From Halieaceae bacterium (GTDB lineage: Bacteria > Pseudomonadota > Gammaproteobacteria > Pseudomonadales > Halieaceae), in the NCBI GenBank assembly GCA_002683395.1, contig NYTG01000015.1, forward strand, positions 16,032 through 22,803: a stretch of DNA of 6,772 bases. Reading direction: 5' to 3'. Under the pieces are notes generated by a model that worked only from the letters and a program-made list of their open reading frames with translations, had not been told where the DNA came from and ran no database searches. Both the position numbers and the translations under genes were made by a program. Positions 1-4,426 of the stretch are shown piece by piece (position 1 is the first letter of the stretch; the number at the start of each line of letters is the position of its first letter).

Positions 1-945
1 CTGCCGCTGATCGTGCATCGCTGGAGCCGCGGTGAGTCACTGCAACCCTCTGCGTTACGCGCCCCATTCGCGTCGCGTTGGCGTGGCCTTTCCGGCTCGG
101 GCCGAAGCGTTCGATCAGGACGCGGCTACTGGTGGCTGCTGTGGCTCACCTGGATGATGTTGGTCGTCGCCACTGCGCGACCACAGTGGATTGGCGAACC
201 CATTGAACTTCCCAATACTGGTCGCGACCTGATGCTCGGCCTCGATCTCTCAGGCAGCATGCAGATAGAAGATATGCAGGTCGGTAATCGCCTGGTACCC
301 CGCATTACCGCCGTCAAGGCGATTGCCGCAGACTTTACGGAGCGTCGTCAGGGAGATCGGGTCGGACTAATTTTGTTCGGCACCCGAGCCTATCTTCAGG
401 CACCCCTGACATTTGACCTCAGCACCGTTACCCGCTTTATAGACGAGGCACAGCTGGGCTTTGCGGGCGAAGACACCGCCATCGGCGATGCACTGGGCCT
501 GGCTATCAAGCGTTTGCGAGAGCGTCCCACCTCGTCGCGAGTCTTCATTTTACTGACCGACGGGCAGGACACCGCCAGCACGGTCGATCCGATGGAAGCG
601 GCCGCCCTGGCGGCGCAACTCAGTGTCAAAATCTACACGATCGGTATCAGCCGTAACCTGGGTCGAACGGGCAGCGGGCGCAATGAGGTGGATGAAGCAA
701 TGCTCAATGCCGTTGCCGAAGCAACGGGCGGCCGCTACTTTCGCGCAACTTCTCCCGCAGAGCTTGAGGCGGTTTACGCTCTGCTGGATGAACTCGAACC
801 TGTGGAACAGGAAGCCAGCACGTTTCGGCCCAAACGCGCTTTGAGCTGGATACCCCTCTTGGTTGCATTGGGATTGGCCAGCTTACTGGCGTTATTACGC
901 AGCCGCTGGCTGAGCCGTCTGGGCATCGCGCCCCGTTATGGGTAA
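1..945 (+). CDS. batA: BatA-type VWA-domain inner-membrane protein (5' end missing)
   Basis: Membrane-anchored VWA protein of the MoxR/Bat operon family, which is linked to oxygen and envelope stress tolerance; the molecular role is unsettled. The frame is open to the left edge. The first visible residues (LPLI) look like the end of a first membrane helix, so the GTG at 13 is not the true start and perhaps 15-20 residues are missing. Counting from base 1: an Arg-rich loop (about 5-42), a second helix (about 43-59), the family-typical ARPQWIGEPIELP stretch, a VWA domain (about 76-265) and a C-terminal helix (about 282-299) followed by an Arg-rich tail. The metal site (MIDAS) looks complete: DLSGS at 82-86, Thr159 in DTAIGDA, and Asp187 in LLTDG. 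Basic residues flank the cytoplasmic sides, which puts the VWA domain in the periplasm. The stop codon shares one base with the next start codon. Family assignment is firm; function is inferred from the family. Confidence 0.95.
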   Translation: MPLIVHRWSRGESLQPSALRAPFASRWRGLSGSGRSVRSGRGYWWLLWLTWMMLVVATARPQWIGEPIELPNTGRDLMLGLDLSGSMQIEDMQVGNRLVPRITAVKAIAADFTERRQGDRVGLILFGTRAYLQAPLTFDLSTVTRFIDEAQLGFAGEDTAIGDALGLAIKRLRERPTSSRVFILLTDGQDTASTVDPMEAAALAAQLSVKIYTIGISRNLGRTGSGRNEVDEAMLNAVAEATGGRYFRATSPAELEAVYALLDELEPVEQEASTFRPKRALSWIPLLVALGLASLLALLRSRWLSRLGIAPRYG

Positions 946-947
946 TG
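943..947 (+). promoter_or_regulatory. TAATG stop/start overlap of batA and batB
   Basis: The TAA stop of batA (943-945) shares its last A with the ATG of batB–C (945-947). With no strong Shine-Dalgarno sequence just upstream, re-initiation by ribosomes finishing batA is the likely way batB–C is translated. A second in-frame ATG at 951 could serve instead. Confidence 0.6.
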
Positions 948-2735
948 CTGATGATTGACGGTTTTCACCTGCTCCGACCGGAACTGCTCTGGGGTTTAGC
1001 ACTCTGCCCACTGGTGGCCCTGGCGCTATGGTACCGGCGCATCCACCAGGGAGACTGGACTCGGGTCATTGACCCCGAGTTATTGCCGCACCTGCTGCCT
1101 GAGCAGCGCGGCCAGACCAAGCGCGCCAGAGTGTGGGCACCGACCGTGCTACTCGCGCTGGTCACGCTGGCTGCCGCAGGCCCCAGTCTTCAGCGGGTGG
1201 AGCTCCCCGTCATCAAGCGCGCCGATGCGCTGGTTATCGTATTGGATCTCAGCGCGTCCATGCTGGCCGCAGACGTGCAGCCCAGCCGGATACAACGGGC
1301 GCAGCAAAAAATACTGGATTTGCTCGATACCCGTGATGAGGGCGTCACCGGCCTCGTGGTGTTCGCCGGAGATGCACATGTCGTCACACCGTTGACCGAT
1401 GACACGCGCACCATTGCCAACCTGATGCCCGCGCTGTCTCCCGCCATTATGCCGCTACCGGGTGCCGATGCGACCAGCGGGATCGAGCTGGCCTCCGAAC
1501 TACTGCGAGCGGCCGGCGCGCAGGGCGGACAGGTACTGTTGATGACCGATGGCCTGCCCGCCTTTAACACGGGAGTCGCCAGGCGGGCCCTTGATGACAG
1601 TGACGCGGCGCTCGCGATTCTCGCCATCGGCACCGCCTCCGGAGCACCGATACCCCTCGCCAGCGGAGGCTTTCTTAAGGACAACACCGGCGAGATTGTG
1701 ATTCCCACCCTTGAGCGCACACAGATTTCAGCCGTTGCAGCAGCACTCGACGCAGCTTATCAAGAGATCAGCCTCGACGAGCGAGACATTGAAGCGCTCA
1801 CCCAACGTGACCTGCTGGCGACCGAGGGTGAGCTGGATCTCGATCGTCAGACGGACGCCTGGCAGGATCAGGGCTACTGGCTTGCCGCGCTGGTCGCGCT
1901 CCTTGTCCTGCCCGCTTTCCGTAAAGGGGTGGTCGCGGGGCTCGCACTCATGCTGATCGCCTACTCGCCCCCCCCCGAAGCCGCCGAATGGCAGGATCTC
2001 TGGTTAACCTCCGATCAGCAGGGCGCCCGACATCTGGCCGCAGGAAACGCGGACAAAGCGGCGAATAGGTTTACCCAACCCGATTGGCGTGGCGTGGCCG
2101 AGTATGAAGCGGGCATCTACGACCGCGCCGCACAAAGCTTTGCGGGTGAAAGCACCGCAGACAATTTCTACAATCTGGGCAACGCGTTGGCCTTGCAGGG
2201 AGATCTCCACGGCGCCATTAACGCCTACGAGGAGAGTCTGGCATTACAACCTGACGCCGAAGATGCACTCAGCAATAGAGACTTCATTCAGTCTCTGCTG
2301 GATCAAGAGGAACAGCAACAGGATCAAGAGAGTGACCAACAGAATCAAGACGGCGACCCCTCTGAAGACAACAACGAGAGCGAATCAGAGGGTGACAGCT
2401 CATCCGAGTCCTCGGATCAGGGAGAGCAACAGCCCGACTCTGACAGCGAGCAGAGTGAGGGTGGCCAAAATGAGCAACAGGGTGACAACGAGCAAGAAGG
2501 CCAACAAGACCCCGCTATGGCCGACGCACAGGAAAAGCATGCCGAAGCGCTCGAAGCCGCGACTCAGGAACAAATGGCCAAGTTCGATGAGGCATTGGAG
2601 GAGCAACAGGCGCTGGAGCAATGGTTGCGACGAGTGCCAGATGATCCGGGCGGCCTCCTACGCCGCAAGTTCCGTTATCAGACCATGCAGAGACTCCGGG
2701 AGGGCGAAGAGCCTGATGAATCGATTCGTTGGTAA
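945..2735 (+). CDS. batB: BatB–BatC fusion: VWA domain plus TPR and acidic tail
   Basis: 596 residues combining what other bacteria encode as separate BatB (VWA) and BatC (TPR) proteins. Order: two N-terminal helices (about 13-31 and 63-81), a VWA domain (about 92-290) with DLSAS at 101-105 and Asp202 in MTDG, then a helix (311-325), an Arg-Lys turn (326-327) and a second hydrophobic stretch (328-342). A TPR-like region follows, with YNLGNALALQGD from about 408 and a conserved DALSNRDF motif after it. Next is a 71-residue linker of D/E/S/Q/N/G/P only (453-523), and last a conserved C-terminus (555-596; QALEQWLRRVPDDPGG and LLRRKF). Charge pattern suggests that both the VWA and TPR parts are periplasmic. 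ATG 945 overlaps the batA stop as TAATG; ATG 951 is an alternative start two codons in, and neither has a strong ribosome binding site. The MIDAS threonine is not evident. TPRs suggest a scaffold role with BatA and BatD (inference). Confidence 0.95.
   Translation: MLMIDGFHLLRPELLWGLALCPLVALALWYRRIHQGDWTRVIDPELLPHLLPEQRGQTKRARVWAPTVLLALVTLAAAGPSLQRVELPVIKRADALVIVLDLSASMLAADVQPSRIQRAQQKILDLLDTRDEGVTGLVVFAGDAHVVTPLTDDTRTIANLMPALSPAIMPLPGADATSGIELASELLRAAGAQGGQVLLMTDGLPAFNTGVARRALDDSDAALAILAIGTASGAPIPLASGGFLKDNTGEIVIPTLERTQISAVAAALDAAYQEISLDERDIEALTQRDLLATEGELDLDRQTDAWQDQGYWLAALVALLVLPAFRKGVVAGLALMLIAYSPPPEAAEWQDLWLTSDQQGARHLAAGNADKAANRFTQPDWRGVAEYEAGIYDRAAQSFAGESTADNFYNLGNALALQGDLHGAINAYEESLALQPDAEDALSNRDFIQSLLDQEEQQQDQESDQQNQDGDPSEDNNESESEGDSSSESSDQGEQQPDSDSEQSEGGQNEQQGDNEQEGQQDPAMADAQEKHAEALEAATQEQMAKFDEALEEQQALEQWLRRVPDDPGGLLRRKFRYQTMQRLREGEEPDESIRW
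1926..1988 (+). other. Signal-peptide-like hydrophobic segment at the BatB–BatC fusion point
   Basis: After Arg326-Lys327 come about 15 hydrophobic residues (GVVAGLALMLIAY), then SPPPEAAEW. This has the basic, hydrophobic and polar-Ala order of an export signal, such as a free-standing BatC would carry. In the fused protein it most simply acts as a second membrane helix returning the chain to the periplasm. Confidence 0.5.
1968..1976 (+). repeat. Nine-base C homopolymer at the BatB–BatC joint
   Basis: Nine consecutive C bases encode three prolines (residues 342-344 of BatB–C), immediately after the second hydrophobic stretch and before the TPR region. One extra C would bring TAG at 2066-2068 into frame; one fewer would bring TAA at 2005-2007 into frame. 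Either change would remove the whole BatC part. No other run this long was noticed in the window. Confidence 0.95.
2301..2513 (+). other. Acidic low-complexity linker in BatB–C
   Basis: Residues 453-523 of BatB–C consist only of Asp, Glu, Ser, Gln, Asn, Gly and Pro. By hand count 26 of the 71 are acidic, and none is basic, aromatic or aliphatic. This is expected to be a disordered, strongly negative tether between the TPR region and the conserved C-terminus. Similar acidic or Gln-rich tails are usual in BatC-like proteins, though their length varies. Confidence 0.9.
2698..2704 (+). promoter_or_regulatory. Possible ribosome binding site for batD
   Basis: GGGAGGG lies inside the end of batB–C, 11 bases before ATG 2716. 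It is a purine-rich Shine-Dalgarno-like match with a slightly long spacer. It supports the 2716 start over the upstream open frame and fits translational coupling with batB–C, whose stop lies 20 bases inside batD. Confidence 0.45.
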
Positions 2736-4383
2736 AACGCGAGTCAGCCTTGCGCTTTCGCTCACTGCACTGTTCTGGACAGGCCTGTCGTTGGCCGAGC
2801 TCTCGGCGAGCGTTGATCGGAGGGAGATCGCCATGGGCGAGACCTTGCGCCTGACACTGCTGGGCGACGCCGGGGAGCAGCCCGCAGAGATCGACCTCAC
2901 GCCGCTCAATCGGGATTGGGAAATTCTGTCCAGATCAAGCGCGACCAATGCACGGTTTATCAACGGCCAGAATCAAGTCACGCGCACGCTGGAAATGGAG
3001 CTCGCGCCACTGAGAGAAGGGTCGCTCAGTATTCCCTCTCTCAAGACCGGAGGCCGCAGCACGACCCCGGTTTCTATCCGCGTGAACCCCGAAGCCGTGG
3101 TCGCGCCCGGCGATGCGCTCGTGCTGTTTGAGGCGAGCGTCGACCAGGACAGTGTCTACGTGCAAGCTGAAACCACGCTCACCGTTACCCTGCAACAGGC
3201 CATTAATCTCGACGGTGGCGAGATTTCAGCCTTCGATATTCCTGACGCCGTCACGGAAGATCTCGAACGGCGATCTTTCCAAAGGCGCGTGGGCAACCGG
3301 ACGTGGTTGGTGACGGAACTGCGATACGCCATCTACCCTCAAAAAAGCGGGCCGCTGGTGATTCCTGCGATTGGCTTTACCGCCAGGGAGGTACAACCCG
3401 GCCGCTCACTGCTCGGCGCGCGGCTAGGGCGCCGGTTGCGGATGGCCTCCGAGCCCATCGAGATCAAGGTCAAGAGTGTGCCTGTCGGCTTCCCGGGTGA
3501 GGTGTGGTTGCCAGCGCGCAGCCTTTCGCTTGAGGAGAACTGGTCTATCGATCCCGCATCACTCAATGTCGGCGACTCTACAACCCGCACACTCACCCTC
3601 AATGCAAGAGGATTACAGGGCAGTCAATTACCGCCGCTGAGTAGCGTTCAGGGCTCACTTAATATCCCGGAGTTGCGCTTCTACCCCGATCAGGAGTCGA
3701 TCGATCAGAGCGAACTGGCCGACGGACTGCAGGGCCGGCGCGTACAGAGCGAAGCGTTGGTCGCGCGCTCCGACGGCGCCTGGACGCTGCCCGAGATTCG
3801 GGTTCCCTGGTGGAATACCAACACGGACACCCTCGAATTTGCCGTATTACCTGCGCGCGAGGTGAAGGTGGCCGCGACTCAGACCGCTGACCTGACCACT
3901 ATCGATGCCGCTGTCGGCAAAGAAGCGACCGACATCGGGGAGGCGCCCCGATGGTTGTGGGCGCTGGGTGGTGCGGGTTGGTTGACTGCCATCATCTTCG
4001 GCGCACTGCTGTGGAGGAGTCGTCGCCCCTCTGGCTCTCAGGAGACGGGCATCAGCGCTACGTCTGACAGCGCTGCGAGCCGACGGCAGATTATGGTTGA
4101 GATCCGACGAGCGTCGGAGCGGGGAGACCTCACCGCGCTCAGGCTGGCCGTACTGCAATGGGGCACGCTGCATCATGGTCGCGGCCTGTCATCATTTAAT
4201 GATTTGGCGCGCCTCAGCACCCCGTCATTGAGCGCAAAGCTGACAGCGTTAGACCGCTCCCTTTATGGAGGGGGTGCTGTTGCCATGGCTGAGCTGGGTC
4301 TTATCGACGCCCTCCGCGACGAACCAGTGCCGGACGGCCGAGCTGATCAGGCAGACAAGCTCAGCCTATACCCGGCCTCCTGA
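2716..4383 (+). CDS. batD: BatD family exported membrane-anchored protein
   Basis: 555 residues. I chose ATG 2716 because it gives a clear signal peptide: MNRFVGKTR, a hydrophobic core, then SLA with likely cleavage after residue 27. The open frame runs further upstream, but that part lies inside batB–C and encodes only implausible basic sequence. The mature start (SASVDRREIAMGETLRL) is typical of BatD, as are the FINGQNQ and LAPLREGSLSIPS segments and the later YAIYPQKSGPLVIP motif. The bulk (28 to about 410) appears to be repeated beta-sandwich-like domains in the periplasm. A single helix at about 413-434 is followed by a basic RSRR stop-transfer sequence, and a 120-residue tail, predicted helical at about 456-536, would be cytoplasmic. 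The gene overlaps batB–C by 20 bases, implying coupled translation. BatD is thought to work with BatA and BatB at the inner membrane; its biochemical activity is unknown. Family call is firm. Confidence 0.95.
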   Translation: MNRFVGKTRVSLALSLTALFWTGLSLAELSASVDRREIAMGETLRLTLLGDAGEQPAEIDLTPLNRDWEILSRSSATNARFINGQNQVTRTLEMELAPLREGSLSIPSLKTGGRSTTPVSIRVNPEAVVAPGDALVLFEASVDQDSVYVQAETTLTVTLQQAINLDGGEISAFDIPDAVTEDLERRSFQRRVGNRTWLVTELRYAIYPQKSGPLVIPAIGFTAREVQPGRSLLGARLGRRLRMASEPIEIKVKSVPVGFPGEVWLPARSLSLEENWSIDPASLNVGDSTTRTLTLNARGLQGSQLPPLSSVQGSLNIPELRFYPDQESIDQSELADGLQGRRVQSEALVARSDGAWTLPEIRVPWWNTNTDTLEFAVLPAREVKVAATQTADLTTIDAAVGKEATDIGEAPRWLWALGGAGWLTAIIFGALLWRSRRPSGSQETGISATSDSAASRRQIMVEIRRASERGDLTALRLAVLQWGTLHHGRGLSSFNDLARLSTPSLSAKLTALDRSLYGGGAVAMAELGLIDALRDEPVPDGRADQADKLSLYPAS

Positions 4384-4426
4384 GAGCAGTCTTGTCGGCG
4401 AGGCACCCTCACTCAAGGGCGCTGTC
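4384..4426. other. Convergent batD–pepN gap
   Basis: These 43 bases separate the two convergent stop codons. They contain one weak hairpin (4403-4422) and no T-rich tract on either strand. No promoter or small gene can be supported here. Confidence 0.8.
4403..4422. terminator. Weak imperfect hairpin, possible shared terminator
   Basis: GCACCCT (4403-4409) pairs with AGGGCGC (4416-4422) around a six-base loop, with one A/C mismatch. Its position between convergent genes suits a bidirectional terminator. However, the stem is short and no U-run follows on either strand, so it does not meet the usual intrinsic terminator pattern. Confidence 0.2.

Noticed and set aside
13..15. GTG as the start of batA
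   Set aside because: The frame is open to base 1, and the residues before it look like the end of the family's first membrane helix, so the real start is outside the window.
1190..1720. 176-codon minus-strand open frame antisense to the BatB VWA region
   Set aside because: Ser/Ala/Arg-rich shadow of a conserved coding sequence, with no recognisable domain.
2089..2715. In-frame open upstream extension of BatD, about 209 codons, inside batB–C
   Set aside because: It lies in the +1 frame of a clearly coding gene, is mostly Arg/Lys/Thr/Asn produced by shifting through Gln/Glu/Asp codons, and would bury the clear signal peptide starting at 2716. It is a likely source of wrong start calls.
3341..3347. 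A6G run resembling a -1 frameshift slippery site in batD
   Set aside because: Codons there are CAA AAA AGC, so the heptamer is out of phase for the usual tandem slip, and batD continues normally after it.
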